Source: Devosia sp. 2618 (GTDB lineage: Bacteria; Pseudomonadota; Alphaproteobacteria; Rhizobiales; Devosiaceae). From it: a DNA stretch of 64,000 nt. The stretch covers positions 4,030,001 through 4,094,000 of the forward strand of contig NZ_JBEPOO010000001.1 in NCBI RefSeq assembly GCF_040546815.1, given 5' to 3'. Made by a program: the position numbers and the translations under genes. The notes under the pieces are model-generated. The model was not told the origin of the DNA, searched no databases, and saw only the letters and a list, made by a program, of their open reading frames with translations. Shown piece by piece: positions 52,627 to 60,185 of the stretch; within the stretch, counting starts at the first letter, position 1; each line of letters begins with the position of its first letter.

Positions 52627-52698
52627 CTAGCCGAGATCACTCCCGATCAGCACAACAAATCCAAGACCTTCTTCGAGAACCAAAACCTCATAAGACAC
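52627..52698 (-). CDS. Unannotated 23-codon ORF with extended Shine-Dalgarno sequence
   Basis: GTG-started frame encoding a 23-residue peptide beginning MSYEVLVLEEGL and ending LIGSDLG. An exceptionally long Shine-Dalgarno match, GGATCACCTCCTT on the plus strand (52701-52713), is the complement of the 16S 3' end and lies 8 bases before the GTG. It has a promoter-like sequence upstream (52746-52774) and an intrinsic terminator downstream (52554-52587). Codons such as TCT, TAT, CTT, GGA and TTT differ from the neighbours' high-GC usage. No family is recognised. It could be a leader peptide for purU, a small protein, or the carrier of an sRNA. Confidence 0.5.
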   Translation of the reverse strand: MSYEVLVLEEGLGFVVLIGSDLG

Positions 52699-52745
52699 TG
52701 GGATCACCTCCTTCACGTTGGTTGAACATGACACGAGCATGACAG

Positions 52746-52774
52746 ATTTTTGAATCTGCGCAACTGCCGGTCAA
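52746..52774 (-). promoter_or_regulatory. Candidate promoter of the small unit upstream of purU
   Basis: Minus-strand TTGACC (52774-52769) and AAAAAT (52751-52746) are separated by 17 bases, five and four matches to the sigma-70 consensus hexamers. A short perfect hairpin CAGATT-TTTG-AATCTG lies at 52743-52758 and could be an operator. Confidence 0.4.
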
Positions 52775-52792
52775 TCACAATTTTCGTGAAGG

Positions 52793-53602
52793 CTAGGCGC
52801 GCGCCTTTTTTGGGCGCGAGCGCAGCTGGATGATGGTGGCCGCCAAAACGCCCAGCGCCACGATACCGATGATGATGGTGGCGAGCGCATTGACGTCTGG
52901 CGAAACGCCGAGGCGGATCTTGGAGAAGATCACCATGGGGAGGGTCGATGAGCCCGGACCCGATACGAAGCTGGCGATAACCAGATCGTCGAGCGACAAC
53001 GTAAAGCCGAGCAACCAGCCCGAAACCAGCGCCGGAGCGATGATGGGCAGGGTGATGTCAAAGAAGGTGCGGACAGGGCTGGCACCTAGGTCCATGGCTG
53101 CTTCTTCAAGGCTGCGGTCAAAGTCGGACAGGCGCGACTGCACCACGACGCAGACATAGGCCATGCAGAAGGTGGAGTGCGCGATGATGATGGTGACGAT
53201 GCCACGCCCTGCCGGCCAGCCCAGCATGCTCTCCATGGCCACAAACAGCAGCAGCAGCGACAGACCGGTGATGACGTCCGGCATGACCAGCGGCGCCGAG
53301 ACCATGCCGGCGAACGCTGTGCGCCCACGGAAGCGGCGGAAGCGGACCAGAGCGATGGCCGCCAGCGTGCCCAGTACCAGCGCGATGGTGGCACTGACGG
53401 CCGCGATCTGCAGGCTCAGCCAGGCGGCGCCCAGCATCTGCGGATCGCTGAACAGTTCGCCATACCACTTGGTCGAAAAGCCCGACCAGACGGTAACCAG
53501 TCGGCTTTCGTTGAACGAAAACACCACCAGCGACACGATGGGCGCATAGAGGAACGTAAAGCCAAGGGCCGCTGCGATAGGGAGGAACCAGCCACGACGC
53601 AT
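52793..53602 (-). CDS. potI: Putrescine/spermidine ABC transporter permease PotI
   Basis: A 269-aa permease with six helices. Start ATG 53602 (MRRGWFLPIAAALGFTFLYAPIV) has GGAGAAG 4 bases upstream. FLYAPIVSLVVFSFNESR is the typical start of PotI/PotC. Importer loop: EEAAMDLGASPVRTFFDITLP. The upstream gene (potH) ends 2 bp before it. It forms the membrane pore with PotH. Confidence 0.92.
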   Translation of the reverse strand: MRRGWFLPIAAALGFTFLYAPIVSLVVFSFNESRLVTVWSGFSTKWYGELFSDPQMLGAAWLSLQIAAVSATIALVLGTLAAIALVRFRRFRGRTAFAGMVSAPLVMPDVITGLSLLLLFVAMESMLGWPAGRGIVTIIIAHSTFCMAYVCVVVQSRLSDFDRSLEEAAMDLGASPVRTFFDITLPIIAPALVSGWLLGFTLSLDDLVIASFVSGPGSSTLPMVIFSKIRLGVSPDVNALATIIIGIVALGVLAATIIQLRSRPKKARA

Positions 53603-53603
53603 G

Positions 53604-54554
53604 TTACTTCTCCACCACAGCGTTTTGAGCGCGCTGCAACAACATGATGGGGATGACGACGACCACCAGCATGGCGATCGCCACGGCAGCGGCACGCGGC
53701 CAGTTGGTGTTGGTGAAGAACTCGTCCCACAGCACGCGCCCGATCATCAGCGTACCCGGTCCGCCCAGAAGCGATGGGATGACGAACTCGCCAATGGCTG
53801 GGATGAACACCAGCATGGACCCGGCGATCAGGCCAGGCATCGACAGCGGCAGCGTCACCGACAGGAAGGTGCGTACGGGGCGCGCGCCAAGATCGGCCGA
53901 GGCTTCGAGCAGGGAGGAATCGAGTTTCACCAGCGTCGTATAGAGCGGCAGGATCATGAAGGGCAGATAGGTATAGACGATGCCGACATAGACCGCGAAA
54001 TCGGTCTGCATCATCACCAGCGGCTCGATACCGAACAGGCCCAGGAACTGGTTGATGACGCCATTGCCACGCATGAAGCCGGTCAGCGCATAGACGCGCA
54101 GCAGGAACGAGGTCCAGAACGGCAGGATGACCAGCATCAGCAAAATATTGCGCCACTGATCGGGCGCCCGAGCAATGGCATAGGCCATCGGGTAGCCGAT
54201 CAGGAGCGTAATGACGGTCGATATAAAGGCGATGCGGATCGAGGATAGATAGGCCGCGACATAGAGATTGTCGCTGAACAGGCGCAGGTAATTGGACAGA
54301 TGCAACGTCAACTGCACCGTGCCGTCTTCGGTGGTCAGTAGCGGCGAATAGGGCGGACGACCGAACTGCTTGGTGCTGAGCGAAATGCCAAACACCACGG
54401 CAAGCGGAATAAGAAAAAACACCAGCAGCCAAACCACCGGCGCGAGCAGCACCAGTGCCCGGCCGGAAATGCCGACCTTGGCCAGACCGCGCTCGACCAC
54501 GCGCCAGGGGCGCAGGCGGCGAGGGGGTGGCAGATTGGTCTGCAGCGCGCTCAT
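53604..54554 (-). CDS. potH: Putrescine/spermidine ABC transporter permease PotH
   Basis: A 316-aa permease. Start ATG 54554 (MSALQTNLPPPRR) overlaps the potG stop as ATGA; longer in-frame extension upstream lies inside potG and is rejected. The N-terminal helix ALVLLAPVVWLLVFFLIPLAVVFGISL and importer loop EASADLGARPVRTFLSVTLPLSMPGL are as in PotH. It pairs with PotI. Confidence 0.92.
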   Translation of the reverse strand: MSALQTNLPPPRRLRPWRVVERGLAKVGISGRALVLLAPVVWLLVFFLIPLAVVFGISLSTKQFGRPPYSPLLTTEDGTVQLTLHLSNYLRLFSDNLYVAAYLSSIRIAFISTVITLLIGYPMAYAIARAPDQWRNILLMLVILPFWTSFLLRVYALTGFMRGNGVINQFLGLFGIEPLVMMQTDFAVYVGIVYTYLPFMILPLYTTLVKLDSSLLEASADLGARPVRTFLSVTLPLSMPGLIAGSMLVFIPAIGEFVIPSLLGGPGTLMIGRVLWDEFFTNTNWPRAAAVAIAMLVVVVIPIMLLQRAQNAVVEK

Positions 54555-55693
54555 ATCGTCAGCACCGAACCGGCGTCGTCGCTCCAGCTGGCATAGACGG
54601 TTTCGTCCCAGGTGATGGCGTCGGGATTGCCGCGCACGGTATTGGTCTGGGTGACGCGCAGCCGCTTGCCGCTTTCGAGCAGTATTTGATAGACGCTCAT
54701 GTCGCCGAGATAGCCGATTTCTTCGACCAGACCTCGGGTGATATTGGCGTCGCCTTCCGGCTTTTCGCGGCTGAGCTGGATCTTTTCGGGACGGATGGCG
54801 ACCCACAGGATCTGGTCCGGTGCGCAGTCGACGCCGTGGCCGACAAAGATATCGCAGCCCAATTCGGCCGAGCGAATGCGGACATGGTCCGGCTCGTCCT
54901 CGATCACGACGCCTTCGGCCATGTTGACCGAGCCGATGAAGCCGGCGACGAATTTGGAGTTAGGGAATTCGTAAATGTCGGTGGGCTCGCCGATCATGGC
55001 GATTTCGCCCTGGTTCATTACGCCGATACGGGTGGCGAGGCTCATCGCCTCTTCCTGATCGTGGGTCACCACGATGAAGGTCACGCCCAGCGTTTCCTGA
55101 ATCTTGACCAGCTCGAACTGGGTTTCTTCGCGCAGCTTCTTGTCGAGCGCGCCAAGCGGTTCATCGAGCAGCAGCAATTTTGGACGCTTGGCCAGCGAGC
55201 GGGCCAGTGCCACGCGCTGGCGCTGACCACCCGATAGCTGATGCGGCTTGCGCTTGCCGTAGTCCTGCAGTTTCACCAGCGTCAGCAGCTCGGCGACGCG
55301 GTCGGCGATCTCGCCCTTGGGCAGGTGATCGCGCTTGAGGCCATAGGCGATGTTTTGTTCCACATTCATATGCGGGAACAGCGCATAGGACTGAAACATC
55401 ATGTTGACGGGGCGGTTATAGGGCGCGACCGCCGTCATGTCCTGCCCGTCGATTTCGATGGAGCCGCTGGTGGGCTGTTCAAAGCCGGCCAGCATGCGCA
55501 GCAGCGTCGACTTGCCCGAGCCCGAACCGCCCAGCAGGCAGAACAGCTCGCTCTTATAGATATCAAGCGACACATCGCTCACGGCAAAGACGTCACCGAA
55601 TTTCTTGGTGACGTTCTTGATGCGCACGAAGGGCTTGGCTGCGGGATCGCGCCAGGGCCGAGTGTCGATTGCGAGCTGGGGTTTCTTGGCCAT
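54551..55693 (-). CDS. potG: Putrescine/spermidine ABC transporter ATP-binding protein PotG
   Basis: A 380-aa ATPase. Walker A GGSGSGKST, Q-loop MMFQSYALFPHM, signature LSGGQRQRVALARSL, Walker B LLLLDEPLGALDKKLR, then THDQEEAM. A TOBE domain follows (VAIRPEKIQLS, VEEIGYLGDMSVYQILLESG), as in PotG/PotA. Partner of PotF, PotH and PotI in the standard order F-G-H-I on the minus strand. Confidence 0.93.
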   Translation of the reverse strand: MAKKPQLAIDTRPWRDPAAKPFVRIKNVTKKFGDVFAVSDVSLDIYKSELFCLLGGSGSGKSTLLRMLAGFEQPTSGSIEIDGQDMTAVAPYNRPVNMMFQSYALFPHMNVEQNIAYGLKRDHLPKGEIADRVAELLTLVKLQDYGKRKPHQLSGGQRQRVALARSLAKRPKLLLLDEPLGALDKKLREETQFELVKIQETLGVTFIVVTHDQEEAMSLATRIGVMNQGEIAMIGEPTDIYEFPNSKFVAGFIGSVNMAEGVVIEDEPDHVRIRSAELGCDIFVGHGVDCAPDQILWVAIRPEKIQLSREKPEGDANITRGLVEEIGYLGDMSVYQILLESGKRLRVTQTNTVRGNPDAITWDETVYASWSDDAGSVLTI

Positions 55694-55749
55694 GACGAAC
55701 TCTGCAAAAAGGCTGAGGGGCGGCTGATGCCGCCCCTTGGGTCATTCTC

Positions 55750-56841
55750 TTAGTGGCCCGTTTTGATGCGGGTCCACGTGCGGGTCAAGAGTTCTTCGAA
55801 GTCCGGGCTGTGCGCGGTCAGAGCGAAGGCCTTGGCCAGGGTCTCGGCTGGCGGATAGATGCCGGGGTTGTTCTTGACTTCGTCAGCCACAAACTCGGTC
55901 GCCTTGAGGTTGGGGTTTGCGTAGAACACGTAGTCGGTGATCGCCGCCACAACTTCTGGCTCAAGGATGTAGTTGATGAAGGTGTGGGCATTTTCCGGAT
56001 GCGGTGCGTCAGCCGGGATGGCCAGGAAGTCGATCAGCGTAGCAGCGCCTTCCTTGGGGATCAGATAGCCCACTTCAACGCCGTGACCGGCAGCAGCGGC
56101 TGCGTCCGAAGCGATGAACACGTCACCCGAATAGCCGAGCGCCAAGCACGTTTCGCCATTGCCCAGATCGTCGATGTACTGGCTGGAATGGAAGTAGCGG
56201 ATATAGGGCTTGACCGAGGTCAGCAGCGTTTCGGCCTTGAGCAGGTCTTCGCCATTTTCCGAATTGGGGTCGAGGCCCAGATAGTTCAGCGCAATGCCGA
56301 TGACTTCCGATGGGCTATCGAGCACCGAGATGCCGCATGACGCGAGCTTTTCAGCCAGTTCTGGCTTGAACAGCAGGTCCCAGCTGTCGATGGGGGTATC
56401 TGGGCCAAGCGCGGCCTTTACCTTGGCGACATTGTAGCCGAGGCCGATCGTGTTGATCATGTAGGGCACGGAATGGGCATTGTCGGGGTCGAACTCAGCC
56501 GCCGTTGCCATGACGCCTGGATCAAGATTGACCAGGTTTGGCAGCTTGGATTTGTCGAGCTGGAGCAGCAGGCCTGCCATCACCTGACGCTGCAGGAAGT
56601 TGCCGGTCGGCACCACGATGTCATAGCCCGAGCTGCCGGCGAGCAGCTTGGCGTCGACGATCTCGTTGTTGTCATAGACGTCGTAATTGACCTTGATGCC
56701 GGTCGTCGCCTCGAAATTGGCGATCGTGTCCTCGGCGATATAGTCGGACCAATTGTAGATATTGAGGACTTTCTCCTCCTGGGCCAGTGCCGGGCTGGCA
56801 ATCACGAGGGCGCCAAGGGCAAGTGCGAGCGACTTGTTCAT
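55750..56841 (-). CDS. potF: Putrescine-binding periplasmic protein PotF
   Basis: A 363-aa exported polyamine-binding protein. Signal peptide MNKSLALALGALVIASPALAQ, then the family start EKVLNIYNWSDYIAEDTIANFEATTGIKVNYDVYDNNE (NWSDY contains aromatic and Asp ligands for polyamines). Later regions GYDIVVPTGNFLQRQ, SWDLLFKPE, and FINYILEPEVVAAITDYVFYANPN are typical. It leads the potFGHI operon. Confidence 0.94.
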   Translation of the reverse strand: MNKSLALALGALVIASPALAQEEKVLNIYNWSDYIAEDTIANFEATTGIKVNYDVYDNNEIVDAKLLAGSSGYDIVVPTGNFLQRQVMAGLLLQLDKSKLPNLVNLDPGVMATAAEFDPDNAHSVPYMINTIGLGYNVAKVKAALGPDTPIDSWDLLFKPELAEKLASCGISVLDSPSEVIGIALNYLGLDPNSENGEDLLKAETLLTSVKPYIRYFHSSQYIDDLGNGETCLALGYSGDVFIASDAAAAAGHGVEVGYLIPKEGAATLIDFLAIPADAPHPENAHTFINYILEPEVVAAITDYVFYANPNLKATEFVADEVKNNPGIYPPAETLAKAFALTAHSPDFEELLTRTWTRIKTGH

Positions 56842-57282
56842 CTGGATGGTGATCTCCTGTTGGGGAAGGTCTTGTTCTTGTTCGTTGCGACGCCTTGGCG
56901 TGGCAATTTCTCGGTGCCGTGCCGTTTGGGCGCGGCGTAGCTCAATCGCGGGCGCTCATCTTGGAGCGTCCGAACGGCAAAACTGGAAAAGCGTGGGGGC
57001 TACAGAAATAAAGCGCTCAAAAGCGCTGTGGGACTTGGCTGGACTATGCCCCGAGCGGGGCGCGTATCGGTCGGCGAACCATCGCCGATCAATGATGACC
57101 GTGTGCAGCGAAGTGCCCTTTCCCGCCAGAATACGAGTGGACCCTAAAACCAAACGCGGCAGCGGACAAGGGATTTGGCCCATGTTTTTCGGGGACTTGA
57201 CGCCCTGCGACATGAGGGCGCAAAACGCGCGTCAAACGGGGTGCTCATGGCCCCCTTCAGAACCCCTATAGCGAGCGATCCG
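56842..57282. other. Intergenic region between potF and psuG
   Basis: A 441-bp gap between divergent genes with no convincing ORF. It contains two hairpin-forming stretches: AGCGCT-CAAA-AGCGCT (57012-57027) and GCCCC-GAGC-GGGGC (57048-57061). The potF ATG lies at the left end with TAGAGGAG-type purines not obvious; an extended open frame from 57175 into psuG is not supported because the known family start is later. The promoters of both operons must be here. Confidence 0.5.
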
Positions 57283-58230
57283 ATGAGCGCCAAAGCCTAC
57301 CTTTCCATCAGCCCCGAAGTGAAGCAGGCTCTGGCCGCGGGCAAGCCCGTCGTGGCGCTTGAATCCACCATCATCACCCACGGCATGCCCTATCCGCAGA
57401 ACCTGGAAATGGCCAACAATGTCGAGGCCGTGATCCGCAAGCACGGCGCTGTTCCCGCAACCATCGCCATCATGGATGGTCGCTTCTGCGTTGGCGTGTC
57501 GGGCGAAGACCTCGAGCGTCTGGCCCAGACCGGCGGCAAGGCTGCCAAGGCCAGCCGTCGCGACGTCGCGTCTCTGCTGGTCAAGGGCGAGATCGCTGGC
57601 ACGACGGTTGCCACGACCATGCAGATCGCTGCGCTTGCCGGGATCCATGTGTTCGCCACCGGCGGTATTGGCGGCGTGCATCGCGGCGCCGAAGATACGT
57701 TCGATATTTCGGCTGATCTTGAAGAGCTGAGCCGCACGCCGGTTTGTGTCGTCTGCGCCGGTGCCAAGTCGATCCTTGATATCGCCAAGACGCTCGAAGT
57801 GCTCGAGACCAATGGTGTGCCGGTGCTCGGCTACGGCACCGAAGATTTCCCGGCCTTCTGGGCGCGCCAGAGCGGTCACAAGGTCGATCATCGCTTTGAC
57901 GATGTGGCTGACATTGCCAAGGTCGTGGCCATGCAGGCCGATCTGGGCATGGGTGGCGTGCTCGTTGCCAACCCGATCCCGGAAGCCGATGCGCTCGATC
58001 CTGCCGCTATCGAGGCGCGCATTGCCGAAGCCATCGCCGGTGCCGAAGCCGAAGGCGTTTCGCGCAAGGCGCTGACCCCGTTTCTGCTCAAGCGCATTTT
58101 TGAGCTCACCGACGGCAAGTCGCTGGTGGCCAATATCGCGCTGGTCGAAAACAACGCCAAGGTTGCAGCCGGGATCGCCGTGGCGCTTGCCGCGCGCAAT
58201 GCGCCCCAGCCGGCCCTGCGTCGCGCATGA
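57283..58230 (+). CDS. psuG: Pseudouridine-5'-phosphate glycosidase
   Basis: A 315-aa lyase that converts pseudouridine 5'-phosphate into uracil and ribose 5-phosphate. The family core is clearly visible: SPEVKQALAAGKPVVALESTIITHGMPYPQNL, GAVPATIAIMDG, VSRRDVASLL-like SRRDVASLLVKGEIAGTTVA, FATGGIGGVHRGAEDTFDISADL, and VLVANPIPE. The start is taken at ATG 57283 (MSAKAYLSIS) by family alignment; an in-frame ATG at 57247 is an alternative. psuK follows with a 4-bp overlap. Confidence 0.94.
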   Translation: MSAKAYLSISPEVKQALAAGKPVVALESTIITHGMPYPQNLEMANNVEAVIRKHGAVPATIAIMDGRFCVGVSGEDLERLAQTGGKAAKASRRDVASLLVKGEIAGTTVATTMQIAALAGIHVFATGGIGGVHRGAEDTFDISADLEELSRTPVCVVCAGAKSILDIAKTLEVLETNGVPVLGYGTEDFPAFWARQSGHKVDHRFDDVADIAKVVAMQADLGMGGVLVANPIPEADALDPAAIEARIAEAIAGAEAEGVSRKALTPFLLKRIFELTDGKSLVANIALVENNAKVAAGIAVALAARNAPQPALRRA

Positions 58231-59111
58231 GCGGCAAGGTTCTCGTCGTCGGGGATGTGATGACCGATGTCATCGTCATGCCCGAGGGCCCGATCGTCAA
58301 AGGCAGTGACCGGCGCGCCACCGTGCGCAGCCGGCCCGGTGGGTCGGGCGCCAATCAGGCGGTGTGGCTTGGCGCCATGTCGGCCGATGTCGTGTTTGCG
58401 GCCCGCGTTGGGGCCAGCGACAAGGCGATGTATGAGAACTACTTCCGCGGGCTTGGCGTCGTGCCGGTGCTCGGGGGAGACAAAGAGCAACCTTCGGGCG
58501 TGCTCGTCACCATCGTTGATCCCGATGGCGAGCGCAGCTTCCTGACCGACCGGGGCGCTAATCTCAATTTGTCGGCCGATGATCTGCCGTCCGAAATTTT
58601 GGACGATATTGGGCTGGTCATGGTCTCCGGCTATAGCTTTTTTGCGCCCGGCCCACGCGCTGCGGTGCAGGCGCTGTTTGCGCAGGCCAAGGCGCGCGGC
58701 ATTGCCGTGGCGGTCGATCCCGCTTCGGTGGGGTTTCTGGTCGAAGTGGGCCCGGCGCAGTTCCTCGAATGGACGGCGGGCGCCGATTTCATCTTTTCCA
58801 ACGAAAGCGAAGCCGAAGCCCTCACGGGCATTACCGGCCATGTCGAACAGACAGCGGCGCTGGGCAAATTGTTCGGCACGGTACTGATCAAGCGCGGTGG
58901 ACTTGGTGCCGTACTGGGTGGGCGCGACGGGGTGCGGGTCTCGCAGCCGGCGTCTGAAGTCAGCGTCGTTGACTCAACGGGCGCCGGCGATGCCTTTGCG
59001 GCAGGTTTTATCTCCGCGCATCTGGCCGGTGAAGACGAAAGCACTGCTTTGGCGCGCGGCATTGCTGCTGGCGCGAAGGCCGTGCAGTCGATTGGTGGCC
59101 AGCCCGACTAG
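58227..59111 (+). CDS. psuK: Pseudouridine kinase, PfkB family
   Basis: A 294-aa sugar/nucleoside kinase of the PfkB family, beside psuG, where the pair degrades pseudouridine. N-terminal GDVMTDVIVMPEG and RPGGSGANQAVWLG bind the ribose; the catalytic base and anion hole motif is DSTGAGDAFAAGFI. The start overlaps the psuG stop (ATGA). Assignment to pseudouridine rests on the neighbour; family kinases vary in substrate. Confidence 0.87.
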   Translation: MSGKVLVVGDVMTDVIVMPEGPIVKGSDRRATVRSRPGGSGANQAVWLGAMSADVVFAARVGASDKAMYENYFRGLGVVPVLGGDKEQPSGVLVTIVDPDGERSFLTDRGANLNLSADDLPSEILDDIGLVMVSGYSFFAPGPRAAVQALFAQAKARGIAVAVDPASVGFLVEVGPAQFLEWTAGADFIFSNESEAEALTGITGHVEQTAALGKLFGTVLIKRGGLGAVLGGRDGVRVSQPASEVSVVDSTGAGDAFAAGFISAHLAGEDESTALARGIAAGAKAVQSIGGQPD

Positions 59112-59174
59112 CGGCTCGCCTCGCTTTGTTCAAACTCTGCCCGCATGACAGCGGTCCCACGGAGGAATATTTTG

Positions 59175-59675
59175 ATGAATCGTCTCGTTGCCGCCACCGC
59201 ACTCTGCCTGTCGCTGACCCTGCCAGCCATGGCGGATGGCAAGATCTATGTGCAGTTGCCGGATCTGTCGTCCTATACCGGCAAGCAGGCCGAAGACTTC
59301 CTTTATCAGGTCGTTCTGGCCAACGTCGTCGCGTCAAATTGCGAGGGCTATGAGGTGACCGACGAGGAATGGTCGTTGCTGACCGACTCCGCCGATCTGC
59401 TGGCCTATGGTCAGCTCAATCTCAATTCCAACAGCTATGACGACGACTATTACAAACCAGCTTTCGATGCGCTCGATGAAGCAACCACCTGCCAGGCAGA
59501 AGGCCCGGCCGTCGAAGCCATTCTCGAAGACCTCGAAAGCCATGGTGGTTCGCGCGTCGCGTTGCCCGATCAGGACGCGGCCTATGTTGAATGGCGCGCG
59601 CTGATGGATAAACTGCAGGCCCAAGCCAATGGCGAACAGCCTGCCGCGCCAACCGGAAAGACCAAGCAGAAATGA
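59175..59675 (+). CDS. Small secreted protein of unknown function
   Basis: A 166-aa exported protein. Start ATG 59175 has GGAGG 9 bases upstream; an earlier ATG at 59145 has none. Signal peptide MNRLVAATALCLSLTLPAMA, then a short domain with two cysteines (NCEGYEVT and TTCQAEG) and Tyr/Asp-rich NSNSYDDDYYKPAFDAL. The C-terminal tail is Lys/Pro-rich (PAAPTGKTKQK). Not recognised. It overlaps the DUF1304 gene by 4 bp (ATGA). Confidence 0.6.
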   Translation: MNRLVAATALCLSLTLPAMADGKIYVQLPDLSSYTGKQAEDFLYQVVLANVVASNCEGYEVTDEEWSLLTDSADLLAYGQLNLNSNSYDDDYYKPAFDALDEATTCQAEGPAVEAILEDLESHGGSRVALPDQDAAYVEWRALMDKLQAQANGEQPAAPTGKTKQK

Positions 59676-60034
59676 TGATCGTCGCCGCCGTTCTCGTCAC
59701 ACTGGTGGCGCTGCTGCACCTTTATATCATGGTGCTGGAGATGTTCTTGTGGGCCAAGCCACGTGGCCTCAAGGCTTTCGGGCTGGCGCCGGAATTTGCG
59801 CAGCAGACCAAGGTTCTGGCGGCCAATCAGGGGCTCTATAACGGCTTTCTGGCTGCCGGCCTGCTCTGGGGCGTGCTGCATCCGGCCCGCGAGTTCGGCT
59901 GGCAGATCTGCATTTTCTTCCTCGCCTGCGTGGCAGTGGCCGGGATCTACGGTGCCGCAACCTCGAGCCGCAGAATCTTGTTCATCCAGACGGTGCCGGC
60001 TGTGATCGCGCTGATCGCGGTGATTTTCGCTTAG
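59672..60034 (+). CDS. DUF1304 family membrane protein
   Basis: A 120-aa protein with four membrane helices. The N-terminal pattern VTLVALLHLYIMVLEMFLW and NQGLYNGFLAAGLLWG are diagnostic of DUF1304. Function unknown. Its start overlaps the secreted protein's stop (ATGA), so they are coupled. Confidence 0.87.
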   Translation: MMIVAAVLVTLVALLHLYIMVLEMFLWAKPRGLKAFGLAPEFAQQTKVLAANQGLYNGFLAAGLLWGVLHPAREFGWQICIFFLACVAVAGIYGAATSSRRILFIQTVPAVIALIAVIFA

Positions 60035-60060
60035 CTAATGCTACCTTCGACTGTCCCTCA

Positions 60061-60146
60061 ACCGTCATTGCCCGGCTTGTCCGGGCAATCCATCCATCAG
60101 CGAGTGTAGGGACATGGATCACCCGGACAAGCCGGGTGATGACGGT
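60061..60146. repeat. Palindromic repeat pair with compensatory changes
   Basis: Two 33-bp inverted arms (60061-60093 and 60114-60146) flank a 20-bp spacer. Each arm folds into its own hairpin around the cores CCCGGCTTGTCCGGG and CCCGGACAAGCCGGG. The arms differ at four positions (ATTGC/GCAAT versus ATCAC/GTGAT), and those differences keep each local hairpin paired. The build is like the palindromic repeats common in Hyphomicrobiales. Confidence 0.8.
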
Positions 60147-60185
60147 GGAGCCGAAAGTAGTGGCCTATTGCAGGGCGAACGACTA

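Larger units (their letters stand above)
52462..52792. other. Intergenic region between potI and purU
   Basis: This 331-bp gap is not empty: it holds, on the minus strand, the candidate promoter (52746-52774), the 23-codon ORF (52627-52698) and the terminator (52554-52587), and leaves about 92 bp between the terminator and the purU ATG. No further gene is seen. Confidence 0.6.

Noticed and set aside
52701..52713. 16S 3'-end-like sequence on the plus strand
   Set aside because: It is the complement of a Shine-Dalgarno sequence; the terminator wobble and T-tract favour the minus strand, and no rRNA gene is present.
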